The translations under genes and the position numbers were made by a program. Below, piece after piece: positions 26,701 through 32,562 of a stretch of 43,329 bases of DNA. Numbering within the stretch: position 1 is the stretch's first letter; each line of letters begins with the position of its first letter. Location of the stretch: positions 1 to 43,329 of the forward strand of contig JAGPVP010000031.1 of assembly GCA_018066965.1 (NCBI GenBank), read 5' to 3'. The notes beneath the pieces are model-generated. The model was given only the letters and a program-made list of their open reading frames with translations, was not told the origin of the DNA and did no database searches. This stretch comes from Zhongshania sp. Lineage in GTDB: Bacteria > Pseudomonadota > Gammaproteobacteria > Pseudomonadales > Spongiibacteraceae.

Positions 26701-27166
26701 CAATTTAGAAAGCAGCGACGAAGATCACATTGAAGTTAACCTGCGCCTACCAGCATTAATACCCGACGACTACTTACCCGATGTTCAAAGTCGCCTAATG
26801 CTGTATAAACGCATTGCTGGCGCCAGCAGCAGTGAAGCTTTGCGCGAACTGCAAATAGAAATGATCGATAGATTTGGTTTGCTGCCAAATCAAGTTAAAA
26901 ACTTATTTCGCTGCGCCGAGTTGCGCTTGCAAGCCGTGGAGCTTGGTTTAAGTAAAATAGAAGCATCGGCCATCAGTGGTCGTATAGAATTTGCTGAAGG
27001 CACCCGCATTCAACCATTGAATTTGGTACAGCTGGTTCAGTCCGCGCCGGCAACGTACCAGCTCGACGGCGCGACAGCACTAAAGTTTAAACACCCAATG
27101 GAAGACCCTACGCAGCGCTTTGAATTTATAGAATCACTGCTAGCGAAGCTGGCACCAACGCGATAG
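23726..27166 (+). CDS. mfd: Transcription-repair coupling factor Mfd
   Basis: 1146 aa, full length. Mfd displaces stalled RNA polymerase and recruits UvrA. The N-terminal UvrB-like region (about 1-350) includes PDWETLPYDNFSPHEDI, DTVYQHGEYASRGAIIDIFP and the SPYRIDLLDEEIDSLRSFD segment. The RNA-polymerase-interacting CarD-like domain begins near GAPVVHADHGVGRYLGL (about 477). The translocase has Walker A at 628-635 (GDVGFGKT), DEEH at 729-732, TATPIPRTLNMSMAGIRD, IIETGIDVPNANTI and GRVGRSHHQAYAYL. The C-terminal TRCF domain follows (LPALIPDDYLPDVQSRLMLYKRI). The start codon is GTG at 23726 with no clear ribosome site. csiV follows after 51 bp. Confidence 0.97.
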   Translation: MIELPAIAKPPKGGALHWGSIPTASHGLLAAELARSLDAPILLLTADTASAYQLEQNMRFFADGLPVRLLPDWETLPYDNFSPHEDIVSERLRTLSELTTMRRGILVAPISTLMQRIAPPDYVSKHSLLLDIGQTLDIDSFRQQLEKSGYRHVDTVYQHGEYASRGAIIDIFPMGSESPYRIDLLDEEIDSLRSFDPETQRGIESVKQIRLLPGKELPIDEDGIALFRRHWHERFNVDHRKCPIYQDVSDGIAPAGIEYYLPLFFEQTGTLFDYLPANSWLLTNAGIEGAAEHYWQDIQQRYEQRLGDVRRPVLPPPTVFQTVPEIFARLKDYPRITISEAPLPESAGSYNFAIGTSPSLTIDSKHHDPVAALREYCNDRRVLFCAESAGRREALIDLLSRHKLKPKPVNDWHEFTTGKDRINITVAPLDEGISGTSPQPFALIAESQLFGKRVSQSRRRKKASNTAENVVKNLAELRIGAPVVHADHGVGRYLGLQTLNIDNQANEFLSLEYADGAKLYVPVTSLQLISRYSGADDELAPLHRLGTDQWSKAKRKAAEKIRDVAAELLDIYARREARQGRSFELSDEDYYEFANAFPFEETPDQQTAIEAVIADLKSIKPMDRLVCGDVGFGKTEVAVRAAFVAVQNLTQVAILVPTTLLAQQHFESFRDRFAELPVNIEVLSRFRSAAEQKSVIADLAAGKVDILIGTHKLLSNDIVYKNLGLVIIDEEHRFGVRQKEALKNIRAEVDVLTLTATPIPRTLNMSMAGIRDLSIIATPPARRLSVKTFVRESDPALIKESILREILRGGQVYYLHNEVKTIEKTARDLQDMIPELRIGIGHGQMRERELEQVMSDFYHKRHNVLVCSTIIETGIDVPNANTIIIDRADKFGLAQLHQLRGRVGRSHHQAYAYLLTPPAKQLTGDAEKRLTAISEADDLGAGFTLATQDMEIRGAGELLGEGQSGQIHTIGFTLYMDMLDRAVRAIKAGKKINLESSDEDHIEVNLRLPALIPDDYLPDVQSRLMLYKRIAGASSSEALRELQIEMIDRFGLLPNQVKNLFRCAELRLQAVELGLSKIEASAISGRIEFAEGTRIQPLNLVQLVQSAPATYQLDGATALKFKHPMEDPTQRFEFIESLLAKLAPTR

Positions 27167-27217
27167 AACTGAGATAGTCTGTGTTAGATTTTAACTAGAA
27201 CGCTGCCACAAGAGATA

Positions 27218-28048
27218 ATGAGATATTTTGATATGAATACACTGCATCGCCGACGCGTATATCGCCGCCCTCTTGCCGGCTTGCTGACACTATTGCTGCT
27301 GACCGTCAGTGGTGTCGCCCTAAGTCAAAATAACCGTTTTCATGTAGACCTAGTGATATTTGAAAATAACGATCAATCCAGCCGGTATGAAGAAGACTGG
27401 CCAGAAAATCTTCACCTGCGCTATCCCCGCAAGTGGATACGCCTCGACAATAGCGGCAACACGCTGCAAAAAGTCGACTACATGGACCCGGAGTTTGAGA
27501 AAGCACTAAAATCGCTGCGCCTGTCTTCGCGCTACAAACCCTTGTTGCAAGCAAGCTGGCAACAAGATTTAAATCCCCGCAAGAAAGCCCCCGCCATTCT
27601 TATTCAAGGCGGCAAGCAATACGGCAACCACTACGAGCTAGAGGGATATATACGAGTTGCTGTAGAACGCTACCTGCATGTAGACACCAATTTATGGCTG
27701 AGTAGCTTTGGTAGTCGAGGCGGCAATTATTATCTGCCTCGCCAACCCCTAAGTTTTGACGAGCCAGAAGAAGAACCGCGCTTTGTTGATGAGAGCTATG
27801 AATCTAGCCCCGAATACGCGGAGTTTTTAAAACAAAATCCAGGTTATTCGCCACAGAAAAATCAAGTGCAACAGACCCAAAGTAATGACTACCCCATTGA
27901 TCAAATTGTCATTATGAAACAGCAACGACGTATGCGCAGCGACGAGCTACATTTTATTGATCACCCTCGCTTTGGTGTCATTATTAAAGTCACCAAAATC
28001 CAGGCCGGCGCAGCGAGCGAAGCAGGCCCAGAAAACGCGGCTCAATAA
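27218..28048 (+). CDS. csiV: CsiV-family periplasmic protein (cell shape integrity, peptidoglycan-associated)
   Basis: 276 aa. It has a Sec signal peptide (basic HRRRVYRRP, then LLTLLLLTVSGVALS with likely cleavage near residue 35) and a periplasmic domain beginning RFHVDLVIFEN. The opening VDLVIFE, the internal YRPLLQASW-like KPLLQASWQQ, the LEGYIRVAVERYLHVDTNLWL stretch and the closing RRMRSDELHFIDHPRFGVIIKV match CsiV. CsiV was described in Vibrio as a peptidoglycan-binding protein that protects cells against D-amino acids through LpoA and is encoded downstream of mfd. A second in-frame ATG at 27233 is a possible start. The stop codon overlaps the convergent mtnP by seven bases. Confidence 0.85.
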   Translation: MRYFDMNTLHRRRVYRRPLAGLLTLLLLTVSGVALSQNNRFHVDLVIFENNDQSSRYEEDWPENLHLRYPRKWIRLDNSGNTLQKVDYMDPEFEKALKSLRLSSRYKPLLQASWQQDLNPRKKAPAILIQGGKQYGNHYELEGYIRVAVERYLHVDTNLWLSSFGSRGGNYYLPRQPLSFDEPEEEPRFVDESYESSPEYAEFLKQNPGYSPQKNQVQQTQSNDYPIDQIVIMKQQRRMRSDELHFIDHPRFGVIIKVTKIQAGAASEAGPENAAQ

Positions 28049-28054
28049 GCCGCG
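28032..28054 (-). terminator. Hairpin terminator for mtnP inside the end of csiV
   Basis: CGCGGCT (28036-28042) pairs with AGCCGCG (28048-28054) around a five-base loop that holds both stop codons. On the minus strand the stem is followed by TTTT (28035-28032), so it fits an intrinsic terminator for mtnP. On the plus strand no U-run follows. It is embedded in coding sequence of both convergent genes. Confidence 0.5.
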
Positions 28055-28785
28055 ATACACTGCGCTAAGATAGATTTTACCTGCAACATACCGGTATCTA
28101 TCACGGTCTGAATGTCTTCCATGGTGATGATATTGTCACTCAAGCCCGCGCCGGGGTTAACCACCAACGCCACCGAACCGTATTCAATGCCAGCCTCGCG
28201 CGCTAAGCTCGCCTCTGGCATCGCGGTCATACCGACTATGTCGTTACCGTCACGCGCTAGGCGACTTATTTCAGCGGCAGTCTCTAACCGTGGCCCCTGC
28301 GTTACCGCATACACCCCGTAATCTTCAAAGGCGATATCAGCATCTACCGCCGCATTTGCCAATCGTGAACGCAGGTCTTGGCTGTATGGGTAGCTAAAAT
28401 CAATGTGCTCGACCTTGCCATTGCTACCGTCAAAAAACGTATGCTCGCGCCCCCAGGTGTAATCATTAATTTGATTCGGTATCGCGATCACCCCAGCCAC
28501 AAATCGCTCACTAATCCCGCCCACCGCGTTCACCGATACTAGAGCGTCAACCCCAGCCTGTTTAAGCGCTGCAATATTCGCTCGGTAGTTAATCGCATGT
28601 GGCGGAATCTGATGCCCCTTGCCATGCCGGGCCAAAAATAAAAACTCCGCACCTTCGTAGCGAATCCGCTGCAACAAGGCACTCGGCGCGCCGTAAGGTG
28701 TTTCAATCGCTGTTTCATCAAGCACTTCGGCACCGGGCCAATCACACAAACCGGTACCGCCGATTACCGCAATCGTTTTGCTCAT
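28042..28785 (-). CDS. S-methyl-5'-thioinosine phosphorylase (MTAP/PNP family)
   Basis: 247 aa nucleoside phosphorylase of the MTAP/PNP type. Motifs are the phosphate-binding GGTGL (9-13), ETPYGAPSALLQ, FLARHGKGHQIPPHAINYRAN, VSVNAVGGI, TQGPRLETAAEI and NDIVGMTAMPEASLAREAGI. It resembles P. aeruginosa PA3004, characterised as a methylthioinosine phosphorylase in salvage of methylthioadenosine after deamination, and lies at the same place after mfd and csiV. The methylthioinosine preference is inferred; methylthioadenosine is the alternative substrate. It starts 4 bp after the stop of the MscS gene, so the two are probably co-transcribed. Confidence 0.9.
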   Translation of the reverse strand: MSKTIAVIGGTGLCDWPGAEVLDETAIETPYGAPSALLQRIRYEGAEFLFLARHGKGHQIPPHAINYRANIAALKQAGVDALVSVNAVGGISERFVAGVIAIPNQINDYTWGREHTFFDGSNGKVEHIDFSYPYSQDLRSRLANAAVDADIAFEDYGVYAVTQGPRLETAAEISRLARDGNDIVGMTAMPEASLAREAGIEYGSVALVVNPGAGLSDNIITMEDIQTVIDTGMLQVKSILAQCIAAY

Positions 28786-28789
28786 TTAA

Positions 28790-29899
28790 TCACTGCTCCG
28801 TTTTGCGCTCTTGCGCTGCTTCAATCGTAATAGGGTCGAGTTTTACCGTGGTAGTTGGGAACGCAACATCGGCACCCAAGCCATGAATAATATCAAGAAT
28901 TTTTAGTAACACGTCTTGCTTAATCTTATGGTACTCAACCCAGTTTGTGGTTTTGGTGAAGGTGTAAACAAAGAAGTCCAGCGACGAGGCGTTGTACTGG
29001 TTAAAATTCACAATTAAGGTTCTGCCTAAATCAATATCGGCATGATCTTCTAGCATCGCCCGTACTTGATTAATAATATCTGGCACCGTCGCCGCGTCTT
29101 GATAACGCACACCAATGGTTTCGTAAATTCGGCGATTCAACATCCGCGAGGGGTTCTCTACCGAAATTTGTGAGAATGTCGCGTTGGGTACATATAAAGG
29201 ACGCTGATCAAAAGTGCGGATACGGGTTTGCCGCCAACCAATATTTTCGACCGTGCCTTCAATATTTTTATCTGGTGAGCGTATCCAATCCCCCACCGAG
29301 AACGGTCTATCTAAATACACCATCAAGCCGCCAAAAAAATTCGCCAACAAATCTTTGGCAGCGAAACCCACCGCAATACCGCCAATGCCACCAAACGCCA
29401 GCACACCTGAAATGCTGTAGCCAAGGTTTTGTAGCACCATCAGCGCTGACACAATAATAATGGCCGAACGCACCAACTTACCCAGCGCCATCACCGTGGT
29501 TTGATCTATCGGCTCGTCCTTTACATTGTACTCATCAGACAATAAACGCAGCTCAACTTGCCTAACCAAAGACACTAAAAACCACGCCAAAATCAACACC
29601 ACACCCACCGCACGCAGTGAATCCAACGCCGAAAACACCTCAGCCTTGGTGGACTGACCAATCACTTCAAGTATGTGACTGCCACCAATCGCCCAAATCA
29701 TCAGCAACGTCGGTCGCCTAGCCGCCTCTAATAAAGCGTCATCCCAAAGGTTATGAGTCTTTTCAAATTTCTTACCCAGATGAGCAATCACTCTACCCAA
29801 CACCAAATTCAAGGTGAGTAGAATCAATACCAATACAAATACATCGCCCAGCCAAGGGTATTCCTCTGGCTGAAAATTCGTCCACCACTGCTCCAGCAT
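28790..29899 (-). CDS. MscS-family mechanosensitive ion channel
   Basis: 369 aa. Four or five membrane helices are visible (about 15-38, 57-72, 90-115, 130-155), then the pore-lining TM3 with GVLAFGGIGGIAVGFAAKDLLANFFGGLMVYLDRPFSVGDWI. A beta domain and the cytoplasmic alpha/beta domain (YVPNATFSQISVENPSR, ADVAFPTTTVKLD) follow. It opens on membrane tension to release solutes during osmotic downshock. It belongs to the medium-length MscS relatives (similar to YbiO/YnaI types) rather than short MscS. The ATG follows GAGGA by six bases. In Pseudomonas this spot holds nagZ and psrA, as I recall, so this neighbour is different. Confidence 0.93.
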   Translation of the reverse strand: MLEQWWTNFQPEEYPWLGDVFVLVLILLTLNLVLGRVIAHLGKKFEKTHNLWDDALLEAARRPTLLMIWAIGGSHILEVIGQSTKAEVFSALDSLRAVGVVLILAWFLVSLVRQVELRLLSDEYNVKDEPIDQTTVMALGKLVRSAIIIVSALMVLQNLGYSISGVLAFGGIGGIAVGFAAKDLLANFFGGLMVYLDRPFSVGDWIRSPDKNIEGTVENIGWRQTRIRTFDQRPLYVPNATFSQISVENPSRMLNRRIYETIGVRYQDAATVPDIINQVRAMLEDHADIDLGRTLIVNFNQYNASSLDFFVYTFTKTTNWVEYHKIKQDVLLKILDIIHGLGADVAFPTTTVKLDPITIEAAQERKTEQ

Positions 29900-30154
29900 C
29901 GCTCTTCCTCAGTATGCTGCTATACAATTTCATTGCTAAACGCCACGCGCTTAGATAAATGAACCATAAAAACCCGAAAAGAAACCGCAAAATTAGATCA
30001 AAAAAATCATCTATGCAGCTGAATATAAAGCCAATTGTATAAAAGACGGGGATAAAACCCCAGCGCGGTGTGAACCCAACTGTGAAAAATACCTACTGGA
30101 CAGCAAATTGTTAAGTGTTAGTTTGGAAAGCGTAGATTCACGGAGGCAAAAATC
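29900..30154. other. Intergenic region between divergent mscS and the DUF6763 gene
   Basis: This 255-bp AT-rich gap separates divergent genes and must contain both promoters. TATAAA occurs at 30038-30043 without a good -35. A small G4/C4 hairpin (GGGG 30048-30051, CCCC 30058-30061, loop ATAAAA) lies in the presumed 5' leader of the DUF6763 gene, and a strong ribosome site with GGAGG ends the region (about 30141-30145). No ORF or RNA gene that I can support. Confidence 0.4.
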
Positions 30155-30472
30155 ATGGCAGCTATAAGACCCCAAGTTGGCTACTGGTACAAGGACATTG
30201 AGTCTGGCCAACAATTTGAAGTGGTTGCAGTCGACGACGACAGCGACTCAGTAGAAGCACAACTCATCGATGGCGAACTCTGCCAATACGACATGGACAG
30301 CTGGAATCAGCTCAACTTAGACATAATCGAAGAACCTGAAGATTGGCGAAACGCCTTTGAATTAAGCGATGACGATTACCGCTTCTTAGACGACACCATG
30401 GTGCCCGAGAGCTGGAATCCCTTATCAGAAATCGAATCTGACATTGTTAACGGCATCACCGACGAGTATTAA
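30155..30472 (+). CDS. DUF6763-family small acidic protein
   Basis: 105 aa, very acidic, with no membrane segment or signal. It opens with PQVGYWYKDIESGQQFEVVAVDDD and continues with QLIDGELCQYDMDSWNQLNLDIIEEPEDW, a small beta-rich pattern that I recognise as the DUF6763 family; function unknown. It has a strong GGAGG ribosome site nine bases before the ATG and its own intrinsic terminator at 30534-30557, so it is a single-gene unit. The family assignment is from memory of its pattern. The acidic composition fits a cytoplasmic protein of a marine organism but tells no function. Confidence 0.75.
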   Translation: MAAIRPQVGYWYKDIESGQQFEVVAVDDDSDSVEAQLIDGELCQYDMDSWNQLNLDIIEEPEDWRNAFELSDDDYRFLDDTMVPESWNPLSEIESDIVNGITDEY

Positions 30473-30533
30473 ATAGCTCGCTATTCACGTCGGCATCTAC
30501 CGTCACAGCCACTTATGCCTCCCTTTATTCTCC

Positions 30534-30557
30534 AACCTGCTACGGCAGGTTTTTTTG
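30534..30557 (+). terminator. Rho-independent terminator after the DUF6763 gene
   Basis: AACCTGC (30534-30540) pairs with GCAGGTT (30545-30551) around a TACG loop, followed by a run of seven T (30550-30556) and more T after a G. It is a textbook intrinsic terminator and isolates lexA from the upstream gene. Confidence 0.9.
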
Positions 30558-30594
30558 TTTTTAGCGACCCTATTTTCAAAATTAAAAATAGCTA

Positions 30595-30646
30595 TTGCCA
30601 TCCAAACAACACTGTATATAATAACAGTTACTGTATAAGTAACCAG
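30595..30646 (+). promoter_or_regulatory. lexA promoter with two tandem SOS (LexA) boxes
   Basis: The -35 TTGCCA (30595-30600), a 16-base spacer and a perfect -10 TATAAT (30617-30622) form a strong promoter. The first SOS box, CTGTATATAATAACAG (30612-30627), fits CTGT-N8-ACAG exactly and contains the -10. A second, CTGTATAAGTAACCAG (30631-30646), has one mismatch (CCAG) and covers the expected start of transcription and most of the short leader. LexA bound here would block its own gene and sulA. Confidence 0.9.
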
Positions 30647-30657
30647 ATGCCAAAATT

Positions 30658-31260
30658 ATGGAAAAGCTGACCGCCAGACAAAGTGAAGTCCTACAGCTGA
30701 TCAAAGATCATATCGGCGAAACAGGCTATCCTCCAACACGGGCAGACATTGCCAGAGAGCTTGGCTTCAAGTCGCCCAACGCGGCAGAAGAGCATCTCAA
30801 GGCACTGGCTCGCAAAGGCGCCATCGAAATTATCGCCGGTGCATCACGCGGTATCCGGCTCCCAGAGAATCTCGGTTTACCGATTATTGGCCGAGTCGCT
30901 GCCGGTAACCCCATCCTAGCCGAAGCTCATATAGAAGATTACTGCGCCATGCCCGGCTCGATATTTTCACCCAGTGCAGACTATTTCCTGCGGGTGAAAG
31001 GCGACAGCATGATTAACGCCGGCATTTTCGATGACGATCTGCTAGCAGTACATCGCACGACTAATGTCCGCAATGGCCAAATCGTGGTTGCGCGAATTAA
31101 CGATGAAGTAACAGTAAAGCGATTTCAGCAGCAAAAAAGTAAATTCCATATTTCACTGCTTGCTGAAAATCCTGATTACGCACCGATTGAAATCGATTTA
31201 AGAGAACAAGATTTTGCTATCGAAGGTCTAAGTGTTGGTGTTTTACGGCGCGGGAGTTAA
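30658..31260 (+). CDS. lexA: LexA repressor / self-cleaving SOS regulator
   Basis: 200 aa. The N-terminal winged-helix DNA-binding domain (1-70) has [33 protein letters not shown]. The cleavage site is A82-G83 in GRVAAGNP, and the catalytic pair is S117 (KGDSM) and K154 (VTVKRF). All parts needed for RecA-stimulated self-cleavage are present. It is autoregulated by two SOS boxes directly upstream, and sulA follows after six bases, so both should be induced together by DNA damage. No clear Shine-Dalgarno precedes the ATG at 30658, which may keep translation low. Confidence 0.98.
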   Translation: MEKLTARQSEVLQLIKDHIGETGYPPTRADIARELGFKSPNAAEEHLKALARKGAIEIIAGASRGIRLPENLGLPIIGRVAAGNPILAEAHIEDYCAMPGSIFSPSADYFLRVKGDSMINAGIFDDDLLAVHRTTNVRNGQIVVARINDEVTVKRFQQQKSKFHISLLAENPDYAPIEIDLREQDFAIEGLSVGVLRRGS

Positions 31261-31266
31261 GAAATT

Positions 31267-31683
31267 ATGACATGTCTAGAACAGATGCCCTTACATTACA
31301 GCCCTGCACCTGCACTGAACGGTGGCAAGGTTACCGAAATCACTATGCGCAGCGATGCCCACTTATCTCGGCCAATGCTCGCCGCCATGATGATAGAGCT
31401 GAGCGGCAACTCTGATCAGCGTTGGCTGTGCTGGGTAGCTGACCGGCCACTAAAACCGCTATTAAATGCAGATGTGCATCAGCACGACCGAAAAATTCTG
31501 CAAGTGGTTTCTAATAGTGACCGTGACTTATGCGAAATAGCGGTAAGGGCCTTAGAGCGAGGCAAAAGCCACACCGTCGCCATTTTATTGGAAAGACCCT
31601 TAAGAGATGATGAGCGGGACGCCCTAGAAGTGGCAGCCCACGCTGGTGAAGCAGAGTGTCTGGTTGTTTTTATGCAATCTTAA
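31267..31683 (+). CDS. sulA: SulA-type SOS cell division inhibitor
   Basis: 138 aa. SulA blocks FtsZ polymerisation during the SOS response. The family pattern is visible: KVTEITMRSDAHLSRPMLAAMMIELS, then RWLCWVAD, ILQVVSNSDRDLCEIAVRALERGKSHTVAILLE and ERDALEVAAHAGEAECLVVF. It lacks any transmembrane segment. It is the second gene of a lexA-sulA operon, the order known from Pseudomonas. It is short compared with E. coli SulA (169 aa), mainly at the N-terminus. The call rests on weak but patterned similarity plus context. Confidence 0.85.
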   Translation: MTCLEQMPLHYSPAPALNGGKVTEITMRSDAHLSRPMLAAMMIELSGNSDQRWLCWVADRPLKPLLNADVHQHDRKILQVVSNSDRDLCEIAVRALERGKSHTVAILLERPLRDDERDALEVAAHAGEAECLVVFMQS

Positions 31684-31689
31684 TGACGT

Positions 31690-31962
31690 TCAATGGACGA
31701 TCTTAGACCCAAGCTCTTGATCGTCGTCATCATCGTCATCAATATCTTCCTCATCTATAAAACCATCGTCGTCAGCCGCCAGAGCGGCTGCCTCGATTCC
31801 CGCCTGAACCATTGCGCGCGCAACATCCAAAGCCGAACCAACAATGTGCTCACGGGTTTCCTGAGAGAATTTAATCGTCACCAGCGGGTTTTCATCACCT
31901 TCTGACCGCTGCAAGACAATATCTCCGTTAGGGAGCTCGACGAGTTCTAAATATGACAACAC
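31690..31962 (-). CDS. Small acidic protein with poly-Asp tail, unknown function
   Basis: 90 aa from a GTG at 31962, which has AAGGA eight bases upstream. A compact N-terminal part (YLELVELPNGDIVLQRSEGDENPLVTIKFS) and a helix (REHIVGSALDVARAMVQAGIEAAAL) are followed by an almost purely acidic segment (DDDGFIDEEDIDDDDDDDQE, about 64-83). I do not recognise a named function; similar small proteins occur near topA in related gammaproteobacteria, I believe. It converges on sulA with only six bases between the two stop codons. The reading frame is supported by the ribosome site and amino-acid composition, not by homology. Confidence 0.7.
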   Translation of the reverse strand: MLSYLELVELPNGDIVLQRSEGDENPLVTIKFSQETREHIVGSALDVARAMVQAGIEAAALAADDDGFIDEEDIDDDDDDDQELGSKIVH

Positions 31963-32048
31963 TAAAATATCCTTGATATTGCTAACGCCAACGCGGCGCC
32001 CTTGTTCAATCTATTGTAGCAAACCCGCCCAGCCCGACGCCAATGGCA

Positions 32049-32519
32049 TCAATATTCCATTAACGTGGCTCGATGACGGGCAATCAAGGATTTCAACTCA
32101 GCCAGACAATCTACCAAATCTAAGCTGACGCGCCCGTCACTACTCGCGTCACTAGCGATAACGCCCGCAGACGAGACCGCCGCCGTCTGCAGAAAGGGAT
32201 AGTTAATTAATGATTTAAGCCAATGGGAATGATCTTCACGGTCCGCTAACTCAATAATTTCTGGTGGCAATTCAGGCGCAACAAATGACCGCGCATTAAA
32301 CGCCCCCTGCGGAAGCGCTAATCCAAACTTAGGCTGCTGATCCAGTAAGTCGGCCAAGTGGGACTGATAAGCTAGCAGCAGCTGGCAAATCATAGATTCT
32401 GACGTGGCCCGAGAATAGTGACCACCCCACTCCGCTGCGTCAGCCGTTTGCAGCTGCGCCAAATATTGCTCAGCAAAGTATATGTGTAAATTACACTGCC
32501 CACGAAAGCTCTCTTTCAT
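32049..32519 (-). CDS. DUF6586-like protein, unknown function
   Basis: 156 aa, soluble and mostly helical: CNLHIYFAEQYLAQLQTADAAEWGGHYSRATSESMICQLLLAYQSHLADLLDQ, then a helix with LPPEIIELADREDHSHWLKSLINYPFLQ. This fits the DUF6586 proteins encoded next to topA and sulA in Pseudomonas (PA3010 area), as I recall; function unknown. A GGAG lies six bases before the ATG at 32519. It is 43 bp after topA on the same strand and may be co-transcribed with it. The family name is held with moderate confidence. Confidence 0.75.
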   Translation of the reverse strand: MKESFRGQCNLHIYFAEQYLAQLQTADAAEWGGHYSRATSESMICQLLLAYQSHLADLLDQQPKFGLALPQGAFNARSFVAPELPPEIIELADREDHSHWLKSLINYPFLQTAAVSSAGVIASDASSDGRVSLDLVDCLAELKSLIARHRATLMEY

Positions 32520-32562
32520 AAGTACTCCGGCGTTTTGCCACTAATTCCTTGCGGCTGCCTTA

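Noticed and set aside
30048..30061. G4/C4 hairpin considered as a riboswitch or terminator
   Set aside because: Only four pairs, no U-run, and no surrounding motif of any riboswitch class I know.
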